Of a DNA stretch of 64,000 bases, positions 55,664 through 64,000 are shown in pieces. Made by a program: the position numbers and the translations under genes. Position 1 is the first letter of the stretch; every line of letters starts with the position of its first letter. This DNA is from Paraspadella gotoi (taxonomy: Eukaryota; Chaetognatha), in contig CM119266.1 of the NCBI GenBank assembly GCA_051294375.1, forward strand, positions 16,548,087-16,612,086. The letters run 5' to 3'. A model generated the notes under the pieces. It made no database searches. It was not told the DNA's origin and saw only the letters and a program-made list of their open reading frames with translations.

Positions 55664-55911
55664 GTCAGCTCTTCTCCTCGAAAATTTGTTTGTCTTTTCG
55701 GTTTTCCGCTTCTGCTTCGTCTTTTCCAGCTCGTTTTTGCTTTTTTTTTTTTGCTTTCTCCCCGTTATTTTGACAAGCGTGGGACGAAGCAAAGTAGTCG
55801 TCCGCTAAAAATAAAAAGGGTTCAGCTTTCTTAGGAGCGTCGAGGGAGCAAAAAATCAAGGGATAAAAAAACGAGTATAAAAGGGGATAATAAATAAAAA
55901 AACGGTATTTT

Positions 55912-55954
<43 letters not shown>

Positions 55955-56474
55955 TTGTAAAATCCATCAACGTTAAAATGACAGATGCTTCCAAGAAGGT
56001 AGGTTATATCGTCATAAAGAAATAGAAAGAGCTATGGAAGAATAAAATTACGAGAAAAATATGAGGAATTTCGGGAGAAAAGGAGTGAGAATATAAGAGG
56101 ACGCCTTTCTTCTTAGAGCTTTTTTCGTAGACGATGAAAGATGTAAACGAAGGTTAACGAGGTCTCGGTTTTTAAGAGCAGCTGTATTTTTCGTAAAAAA
56201 AAAAAAAAAATTCGAAGCGCATTTTGATAAAAATTTAACACGCAAGTATTTATAAAGAAAAAAAGAAAACTTGAGAGTGGATGTACACTGAGTCTTCGCG
56301 CCCCCGGATTCTGAGGATCCCAAAACTCCGGATGTAAAAGGTCGACGAATGTCGAAGGTCGAAGTTCGGCGTCGATTTTGGTCTCGGGTCGGCGTCGATG
56401 GGATAGACAGGGAGAATAGGGATCCACAAAACCAGCGACAACAAGAGAAAAGAATTTCGATTCGATGAGAGACA

Positions 56475-56529
<55 letters not shown>

Positions 56530-56603
56530 GGAAAATGTCAAGGAAATGGAATGCCATCCAATCCGAGAATGGAGACACGGAGAAAGTTTCAAACCACATC
56601 CTT

Positions 56604-56609
56604 AGAGAG

Positions 56610-56697
<88 letters not shown>

Positions 56698-56698
56698 G
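56604..56698. repeat. (GA)n microsatellite, paired with (CT)n at 56479-56527
   Basis: A 95-bp GA run lies only 77 bp from a 49-bp CT run of opposite strand sense, giving a large potential hairpin. Confidence 0.95.
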
Positions 56699-57248
56699 CC
56701 GTTAAGTAGTCAGATCGTCGTCAAGCCATTGTCATGTCGTTGACTGGACATGCGATGCATCCCATCCTTTCTTTTATCATCTTCGTCGTCGTCTTCGTCG
56801 CCGTCGCTGTCGTTGTTGTTGTCATTAAAATTCGCGCCTTCGGTTCTTCGGTTTCGAAACGAGTTTTTGATGTTTCCTTCGTTTTCGTCTTTTCTCTTCG
56901 AATTCGGTTATCGATTTCAATTAATTTAATCTGTTTGCGGTAAAGATTAGAATTACTTTGGGCTAATTTAAATCCATGAACTAATAAACTATCTGCTTCA
57001 GAAGAGAAATTTTCTCATCTTCTCACAATATTTAATATTAATGAAAATACAGCGATAGATTTAACAATTTTTTTGGGGGGCCAATGGGTTTGTTTGTTTT
57101 CTAAAAGAACCTCCCATTTTACTGAATGAATCATCTCGGGGTTCGTGGAAGCAGCAACGTTGCAATCTTTTGCTTTTTGTCGCCGAGAGACGGAGGTGTC
57201 TCATGAGTTATGAGCTGGAGAAGAGAGAAGGAGAGGGTGAACGGGGAG

Positions 57249-57251
<3 letters not shown>

Positions 57252-57324
<73 letters not shown>

Positions 57325-57333
57325 AGAGAGAGA
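57252..57333. repeat. (GA)n microsatellite
   Basis: Pure GA run of about 80 bp with one GGGG slip near its end. Confidence 0.95.
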
Positions 57334-57777
57334 ATGCAAGGTGACGATGACAGTGACGATGACACAAAACATAACGAGAGGGCGAAGAGTGAATCGCCTC
57401 AACGTAAAATTGACTTTTCGAAAATTTTTTCGGAAAGAAAAAAGAACAAAAGCTGCCAAAATTGTTTTGCCAAAACAAACCCGAGACAATTTGACGTTCG
57501 TCATTATTCTCGGAAATTCCGCGAAGAATGACGTACGTTACTTCAAGACCGCCAAGAGGAAAAATAAGTTTATTCCAGACTGTTTGGGCTTAAATCAGAA
57601 ATTATTCATCAAATCACATTTTGAATAGAACATTTTCAGAAAATAACTGTTAACACAGAATGCGTTTGTTGCTTCGACGAATCTTTCATTCTTTGATCCG
57701 AGTCGCGGGGTTCCGTCTACAGCGGGAGGACTCTTTCGTCAACGAGCTCTGGAATTTGTTTGGATCAACAATCCCGT

Positions 57778-57783
57778 TTTATT
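57778..57783 (-). terminator. Candidate polyadenylation signal of the EF-hand gene
   Basis: AATAAA on the minus strand, about 86 bp past the stop codon of the EF-hand gene. It is the nearest canonical hexamer, so the 3' UTR would be short. Confidence 0.45.
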
Positions 57784-57868
57784 ATCGGCGACGGGGTCTT
57801 CATCAGAACCGGGAACGAGGCCAGGACGTGAGATTCACTCTGTATTTTCTTTTCTTTACATCGAATTC

Positions 57869-58130
57869 TCACTGAAGCACGCAGCATTTCTTGCCGCATT
57901 TCTTCTTCTTTTTCTTTTCTTCGCCTTCCTCCGCGGTGTCGTAGTCCCGTTCGGGCAACTCTTCCCTAAAGACGACCGCGTAAAAGTCATGGAAGCGGAG
58001 GTCGTCCTTCATCAGCTCCAGAGTATCGTAGTTTGGCTCTACCTCGGCGAGGGGGCCGAAGCCAAGGCGCGAGAGGAGGTCCTCCAGCTGGTTTAAGCTC
58101 AAGTGACCGCGTTTGGAAGTGTCCATGTAA
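57869..58130 (-). CDS. EF-hand gene exon 3 with stop codon
   Basis: Acceptor CATCAAG after a good pyrimidine tract. It completes Asp139, reads YMDTSKRGHLSLNQLEDLLS and ends in the Lys-rich CaaX tail and TGA at 57869-57871. Confidence 0.87.
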
Positions 58131-59253
58131 CTTGATGCGTGAAGGTGGCGGTCGGGGTCAAGAGGATTATTAAATTCCTAAAAACGTAAAGTAATAAACC
58201 ACGCCCACCTTACTTCCTCATAAATCACAGCGCCTCAGACGACACTGAACATTCCGTTTTAAGTCAGAATTAAGTCGCTAAAACCAAGCGGAAACTAGTT
58301 TTCGCTTTTATCTACGTAATTCTAAAATTAAATATAGCGAAGTGTCCGACATTCTTCCTCCTATTTTTTTTTCCACTCCCATCATGGCCCCTTCCCTTTC
58401 ACTTACTCGAAGAGTTTCCTGGCCAACATCTCGTCGGGGACATCGTCGACGCTGTCGATGCCGACGTCGTCTTCCTCGCCGACGCCTTCCGTGTTCATGA
58501 AGCAGAAGGCGACGAACTGTTCTACGGTCAACTCGAAGGCCTCCCACCGACTCAGTCGCTGCATGATCACCTCGGTCTCGTTCACTGTCCTAAGGTTTGA
58601 TCAGGTGATTCACTGGCCGCTGCAGTTTACTTCGGTGAGTGGCTAATTGTGTAGTCGGGCATTGCCTAGGTTCACCCCGCCTATAAGCATGACACCTTCA
58701 GACCTGACCTGGTGGCTCATTGAGTAAAGCCATCAGCTCATGACCACTAGGTTCAATCCCAACCCGGTACCTACCCTGTGGGAAGCGTGAGGACGGTCGT
58801 AAGCCGCTTTGGGGGCGTGGCAACCCCTCAAGCCTGGTTCCAAGCCCAGGACCCGTTCCATGGCTACTAAAGGGGGTTATAGAAGTTACGGATAGTCATC
58901 TTCAGCCCACTTGGCGCCTTATCCACAATTGGTGATTTTTTTTTTAATTTACGAGTTTATCAGTTTATCAGCATTAAATTAAGTCGAAATATCACAACGA
59001 CTACCTCCGCTCCGCCTCACATGTCGGTGACGAGGAGGTGGAAGAGGGCGTACAACTCCACGATGCTGAGACTCCAGGATTCGTTGACGTCGGCGGCGCG
59101 GAAGATCTTGAGCGAGACGGCGAGGGCGGGCGACGCATCCTTTGGCGAAGAACCGAAGAGATCGGGACACTTCCACAACACGCGGGAGATGATCACAAGG
59201 GCCGACGAGGGCGCCAAGGAGAGGGCCACCGACGTTCCGCCGGAAGAAGCCAT
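57869..59253 (-). CDS. EF-hand-like protein with polybasic CaaX tail (225 residues, three exons)
   Basis: Exons 59021-59253, 58407-58589 and 57869-58130 join cleanly in phase. The protein looks like a divergent four-EF-hand fold. EF-hand 1 has a near-canonical loop D55-E66 (DVNESWSLSIVE; Trp replaces the usual Gly at loop position 6). Site 2 (about 91-102) lacks the first acidic ligand. Site 3 is D142-Q153 (DTSKRGHLSLNQ), with Gly and Leu at the right places but Gln at the last ligand position. Site 4 (about 180-192) is degenerate. An acidic linker lies at 112-131. The C-terminus is six Lys (211-216), CGKKC, then CVLQ, a CaaX box; final Gln favours farnesylation, and the Cys at 221 could be palmitoylated. 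Prediction: a membrane-anchored calcium or conformational switch protein. No named family recognised. The start codon has G at -3 and +4. Confidence 0.85.
58407..58589 (-). CDS. EF-hand gene exon 2
   Basis: Acceptor CCTTAG and donor GTAAGT bound 183 nt. It reads TVNETEVIMQRLSRWEAFEL and on through an acidic linker to ARKLF plus two bases. The acceptor lies only about 14 bp from the left target duplication of the SINE in intron 1. Confidence 0.87.
58611..58930 (+). mobile_element. tRNA-type SINE in intron 1 of the EF-hand gene
   Basis: A 320-bp GC-richer element flanked by GGTGATT on both sides (58604-58610 and 58931-58937), followed by a T run. It holds two tRNA-like promoter modules in tandem: GTGGCTAATTGTGTA with CTAGGTTCACCCC, then GTGGCTCATTGAGTA with CTAGGTTCAATCCC. 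The second B box is close to the pol III consensus. The 3' body recurs at 9091-9182. The host gene is on the opposite strand, so the insertion is antisense to it. Confidence 0.7.
59021..59253 (-). CDS. EF-hand gene exon 1
   Basis: Starts at ATG 59253 (MASSGGTSVALSLAPSSALV) and ends LLVTD plus two bases at donor GTGAGG. It carries the best EF-hand loop (residues 55-66). Confidence 0.85.
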
Positions 59254-60155
59254 CTCGACTCTTGGATGAGATGGAGAGGGGAAGATGAGGACTCTGGTGA
59301 AACGGATAATTTGGATAGATATAAATTAATGACAACCGCTTCGTTAATTAAACTTAACAATTATCAAAATTACTGTTATCTGGCGAACTGGATCGCAGTG
59401 AATTGAGTCAAACGGCGACCGGCGACTCTCGTAAGATCGATCGAGCCACTGATGTTGGCGTCAAAGTTAATTTTCGAGTTTCAATGCCGCAAATACGAGC
59501 GGTGGAAAGGAGAGATGAATGAAAAAATAATAGAGAGAGAGAAGGAGAGAGAGAGAGAGAGAAGAGAGAGGAGAGAGAGAAGGAGAGAGAGAGAGAGAGA
59601 CAGCTAGAGCGCTTGCTTTCGACGACGCCGGCGTTTAATCAAAGACGAAAGGAGATTGTGGCGTTGGTCGTTGCCGTCGTCGTCGTTATCGTCGTCTTCA
59701 CCGTCGCAATCGCTCTTCTCTCTTCTCTCACCGCGACTTCCGATTAAAATCACAACCGGTTAACGCGATCGTTTTCGCCACGAATTCTGTTCGATTCGCT
59801 CGTTTGCGGCGACAGTCCCTTTCCCGAATCGGGAGCGAATTCAGAAACGAGTTTCGCGTTTACGACGACGAAGTCTTTTGTTTTTTCGACTCCTCCGTCG
59901 ATTTCATTGCGCAGATGTCGCGGTAGGCGGTTCGTCTAAACGATTCTTTAAAGCGATTCTTAAAAGACTTAACGCTTCGCCTGACAGGTTTCTGCTTTCC
60001 CTCAATCTATTTGTTTTAATCTCTCAGTGAATTTGCTTAAAATGCATTCTGTAATTCTGCTTTATTCCTCTCGTCAAGTTTATCTCATTAGATTACTGAA
60101 TTTCTTAATAAAAACCCATGGATTCTTAAATCGCCAATTCAAAATTTTTTTTGAG

Positions 60156-60290
60156 AAGCGCAAGCTGACGGACAACTCGATCCGCAACGACAGCTTAATC
60201 ATTCGTGCGGCCAACGTCGCCCGACGCCCACCGTCGCCGTCCGACGCCGCCGCAATCGATTCCTTTGTTTCTTTTCGATGGCACCATTAA
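60156..60290 (+). CDS. Possible terminal exon, plus strand
   Basis: A T-rich tract ending TTTTGAG is followed by 44 open codons starting KRKLTDNSIRNDSLIIRAAN, then VARRPPSPSDAAAIDSF, and a TAA at 60288-60290. GC-rich codons contrast with the flank. The minus strand is also open here, and no partner exon was found. Confidence 0.3.
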   Translation, partial: KRKLTDNSIRNDSLIIRAANVARRPPSPSDAAAIDSFVSFRWHH

Positions 60291-61300
60291 ATCCGATGTC
60301 ACTTTTATGGGATGGAAATGGGAAGTAGGGAGGGAAAGGGATTAAGAAAAATGCCACAGAAAAAGGGAGCAACGGCATGGGAATGCACGTGTTCCACTAG
60401 TACCATAAAACCAGACTTCAATTTTTTTCGTCTTTTAGATCTTGTGGAAAAAAGCCCTGAAAAAATACTCTCAGATTTCTACTAAATTTTAAATAAAATG
60501 ATAAGAAAAAGCTTTTAATAATTTTTTTTTGGGGGGGAAAAACTTTCAAAAATTAATTTTTAGGAAAAAAAAATTGATTACAAAATTGCCAGGCAAAAAA
60601 AAAATAAAAAAATAGCCCAGGGAACTCCCACGAATGGGTTCTTTCTGTTTCAAAAGTCGACAAAGGGTTATGCCGTGAATGACAGGAAATTTAGTTATCG
60701 ATTAAAATTAGTGTTAAAAATGAAATAATTTAATTAACGCGGTCAATCTGATGAAACTGCTTCCTCATTAGGCCAGTGACGGCCCATAAAAAATATCCGT
60801 GCTCCATTACAACGCGAGTCTCAGAAAAGTCGACGTCCTCAAGGATTAACCCTTAGGAGTTAGGACCAATCAGGTCGACTGTTTCATCATTGACAAACAA
60901 TTACATGTAATCATGCGTATAGCGTGATATACGCAGAATTAGAAAAATCGCGCATCCTTATACACGACCCGAATTTGAGCCTCCAAAATGCGTTAACGCA
61001 CCGACTTTCCTTTTCTTTCATGTCCCAGACGACAGAAAAATATTTTTTCTCCCAATTTTGTATCTTAATATACTAAAAAAATGGAAAACTTAACGCTTTG
61101 AAATTATTATTGCTATGCATAACCGAAAAAGTATAATCTTTCGATAAACTTTCGTATTTATTTGAAGCTAATATAATGAACATTAGAGAGAGAGACCGGT
61201 CAAAAATCCTCCCCCGCAATGGCGAGGATAATTTGACGACTGGACGGAGGAAGAGGAAAAGGTCAAAGAATTGGAAGGAAGAGAGATGAGCTAAAGAAAG

Positions 61301-61335
<35 letters not shown>

Positions 61336-61763
61336 AGTGAAAATTTAAAAAAAAGGCGAACTAATTCCTTATGAGTAGATTCTTTATGAGTCGTTGCCTT
61401 ATTAGGAAATATGCCAAAAAAAAGTAAGGAATCCAATGGTTAGTTTGATTCGCAAAGTTCGTCATTTCGAGTTTAGTAAATAACTTGATTGCTAGGACGA
61501 TTAGTATTGATGGCGAAACGGTTCGGTTTACGTGTGGTAAAGAGAGAGAGAGAGAGAGAAAAAGAGAGAGAGAGAGAGGACGCATTTGATGACCTGGAAA
61601 ATTTTACGACCGATCCAGTCACAAGAGACCCTGAAGGCAAGCCGCCATAGTCAAGGCTCTTATTTGTAAATGTCGACGAAGGTTGATTGACGCACTCGTT
61701 GAGGAAAAGAAAATATACTTACGACATTTACAAAGATGATCAAGATCTGACGAAAATAAACAA

Positions 61764-61794
<31 letters not shown>

Positions 61795-61992
61795 AAAGTC
61801 TTCAGGATTTTTTTCTTCCCTATTTCCATCTCATCGTTTCGGTCGTGATTTCCTCGACAAAAATGTTTGTTCCTCTCTTCCTCTTCTTTTCCGAGCGACT
61901 GATTCCGAGTACGAAGTCTCGCTCGCCCTTCCCAACGTCCGGGGGGCGAACGGGTGGAGAATAAGGGGGAGAGGGGGAAGAAAGCGCGGATT

Positions 61993-62049
61993 GGGGAGAG
62001 GGGGTGGGGTGTTGGAAAAGGGGAGAGGGGTGGGGTGTTGGAAAAGGGA
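61993..62049. repeat. G-rich 26-bp tandem repeat, two copies
   Basis: Two copies of GGGAGAGGGGTGGGGTGTTG plus GAAAA, in a purine-rich stretch. Confidence 0.8.
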
Positions 62050-62630
62050 GATATGGGGTTAGAGAAGGGTCGTCGGAGGCCGGTCTGGAAATTCGTACGA
62101 CTAATCGGCCACTAATTGGCTCTCGGACATAACGCCGACATATTCTAATCGGTAATATCAACAAAGTTACTTTTATTGTCACGAACAAATAAAAAAAAAG
62201 GGTTAGTTTGAAAAAAAAATACAGAAAACAATAGTAATTACTATAAAAAACGATTAAAATAATTATCATCAGTAGAGACTTGAGAAATGATAACACTGTT
62301 AGAAAGAATAACAAAGAATGGCCGAGCCGCGACCATGTAGAATAAAACGCTTGCTTAAGCGTTTTTCGTTTTTTTTTCCTTCTCCTCTCCCATTTAATGA
62401 TTCAATACTATTAGTCCTACATCTTCTTCTCACATTTATCTCCATTTCATAACCCGTTCCCTTTTTCTTCCCTACTTTCGCTCCCTCAACCCATCCACCC
62501 TCTGACGGTCCAACGTCGCGAATGTTTTTCCACATCCGATTTGAAGGATGATGTAGGGAAGACTGAAATATTGGATATGATCGCCCGATATCTCGCGGGG
62601 TCAAAAATGAATACGAAAGAGACAGAAGAG

Positions 62631-62676
62631 AAAGAGAGAGAGAGAGATAGGGAGGGAGGGAGAGAGAAAGAGAGGG

Positions 62677-62724
<48 letters not shown>
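62631..62724. repeat. (GA)n microsatellite
   Basis: Interrupted at the start by GGGA units, then pure GA. Confidence 0.95.
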
Positions 62725-62726
<2 letters not shown>

Positions 62727-63882
62727 AGACTAAGATGATTTGAAGATTAATTTCTTCCGGGTGTCAGATCTTTTGGCAGACTTGTGTCCGAATCACGCGT
62801 TTTGTTCGACCCAGTGGAACCAAAAGAGACGATTGAAAGAAAGCGGAATCTTGATGGAATCTCTCGCGAAGATTGTGAGATTGTGAGAAGTTTGATGGAA
62901 TCGAATCTCTCACCGAAATTTCTGATGTCTCGTGAAGTTTAGAGTAATAACTTGTCAGATTTCGTGACAGAATTTTTTCTCGGGAAAAAACAAACAATCG
63001 GTCGAACACAACTTTTTTTTATCTGAGAGAAAGATGATGTCTCGTTTAATTCTTCATTCTTGTAACATATTCAATAGTCAAATAAATAGACAAGTCAGAT
63101 AAGATGAGAAGAGCAAAACTTTAAAATCGGATGAACAAAAATTTAATTCTTTTTAAACAATGGTTCATTGGCCTGGTACGCTAATCTAAAAGTTTTATCT
63201 TCCATGTAATTCGTTGTTTGTAAACATTATAAATACCTCTCCCTTTTAATCTCAAACGCAACGAAAAAGAAGAAAACCTTCCATGTAGAAAGATATCATG
63301 AATATATCTATCTAATAAATAATTATTATTTAATTATTTTTTATTTCTTTTATTTTTTGAGAAAGCTGATTTTCTCTGCTGCATTTCCCTTTGTCGATCG
63401 TCTTTATCCAATCCTATAGCTCTACCCTTCCTCGATTCTCCGACTCTTACTTTTTCCTTTCCTTTTTTCATTTCTCCTCTCCTACTCTCCCGCTTTCCTC
63501 CCGGAAGTTCACCTCGCCCCAATCAATCATGACCGGACCGGGGTGGAGGGGTGAAAAGGAGTGAAATCGGAAGGAGAGGTGGAGGAGGAGGAGGAGGGAG
63601 AGGAGAAAGATGTCCCGCCGAAGGTGGTTTGGCCTCTCATTGTAGATCCGAAGGGATACTCGTCCATCGATCTTCCGCGCGTCCGAGACAAAGGATGAAA
63701 AATGGCGGACGAGTTTCCCTCCAAACTCGGTTACATATTTTCGGAGGTCGAGAGGCGCGGGACCAAACTCTTGAATTCGCTGGGCTTGGGATGTCCTTGT
63801 TGGATGCTCGGGTTGGCTGTCGTCTCGTTTTCAAACAATTATAATCGGATTTTGGCGATAATTTTTTTTTTTTCTCTCCTCA

Positions 63883-63884
<2 letters not shown>

Positions 63885-63940
<56 letters not shown>

Positions 63941-64000
63941 TCTCTCTCTCTCTGCTCTCTCTCGTCTCTCTCCATCTCATCTCCGTCCTCTCTCTCATCT
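63885..64000. repeat. (CT)n-rich end of the window
   Basis: CT run with TGCT and TCGT interruptions, running off the right edge. Confidence 0.9.

Larger units (their letters stand above)
52731..57777. other. Intergenic or intronic sequence without a secure gene
   Basis: Contains a CpG-rich patch at 53600-53720 that could be a promoter region for a minus-strand gene using exon 52646 (inference), a (GAC)n run near 54185, the minisatellite at 55205, and several (GA)n/(CT)n tracts. Confidence 0.45.
59254..64000. other. Upstream and intergenic region of the EF-hand gene
   Basis: No secure gene. A possible plus-strand terminal exon at 60156-60290 is listed separately. Otherwise there are (GA)n tracts at 59532-59600, 61304-61332, 61541-61578 and 62631-62724, (GAC)n at 61767-61794, a G-rich tandem repeat at 61993-62049, and a (CT)n-rich end from 63885. 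Confidence 0.5.

Noticed and set aside
57660-57875. 71-codon plus-strand frame next to the EF-hand gene
   Set aside because: Overlaps the likely 3' UTR and last codons of the EF-hand gene on the other strand; no splice support.
58611-58930. Genuine tRNA gene
   Set aside because: A- and B-type boxes are present, but no acceptor stem or anticodon arm can be formed; better explained as a SINE.

Overview
This is eukaryotic, most likely metazoan, nuclear DNA. It is AT-rich and carries spliceosomal introns (GT-AG, plus one likely GC-AG) and a very heavy load of (GA)n/(CT)n microsatellites. Coding exons stand out as islands of high third-position GC. The species cannot be named from the sequence.

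Layout. (1) From about 29.2 kb down to the window start, the minus strand carries one large gene for a coiled-coil protein. About 27 exons can be chained: splice sites and codon phases agree at nearly every junction, giving roughly 1,450 residues, and the 3' end runs off the left edge. I do not recognise the family. The product has a Ser/Thr/Pro/Ala-rich start, about 1,100 residues of heptad-type coiled coil, and a Ser/Pro-rich tail. (2) A single orphan minus-strand exon lies at 52.65 kb. (3) A complete three-exon minus-strand gene lies at 57.87-59.25 kb. It encodes a 225-residue EF-hand-like protein ending in a polybasic stretch, CC and a CaaX box. (4) The remainder is introns and intergenic DNA.

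Mobile DNA. The clearest case is a 2,568-bp insertion at 15450-18017 with an 8-bp target duplication and imperfect inverted ends. Its empty site is also present in the window, at 19270-19277, because two haplotypes were laid end to end. A tRNA-type SINE sits in intron 1 of the EF-hand gene, a fragment of the same family lies near 9.1 kb, and a second interspersed repeat is shared by 19.84 and 33.8 kb. There is also a near-perfect 37-bp palindrome.

Assembly state. Much of 29.64-46.28 kb is not independent genome. About 29.64-40.3 kb is an error-rich, insertion-heavy copy of 24.0-29.64 kb, and about 43.8-46.28 kb is a similar copy of 41.65-43.7 kb. Three gaps of exactly 25 N are consistent with long-read gap filling that overfilled. 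Apparent ORFs there should not be annotated as genes. Within the noisy read, two stretches absent from the polished copy (33.56-35.76 and 36.94-38.45 kb) may be real sequence.

I see no operon-like or defence-type system. The features most worth follow-up are the occupied/empty insertion pair, the lipid-anchor EF-hand protein, the two-module SINE and the orphan exon.
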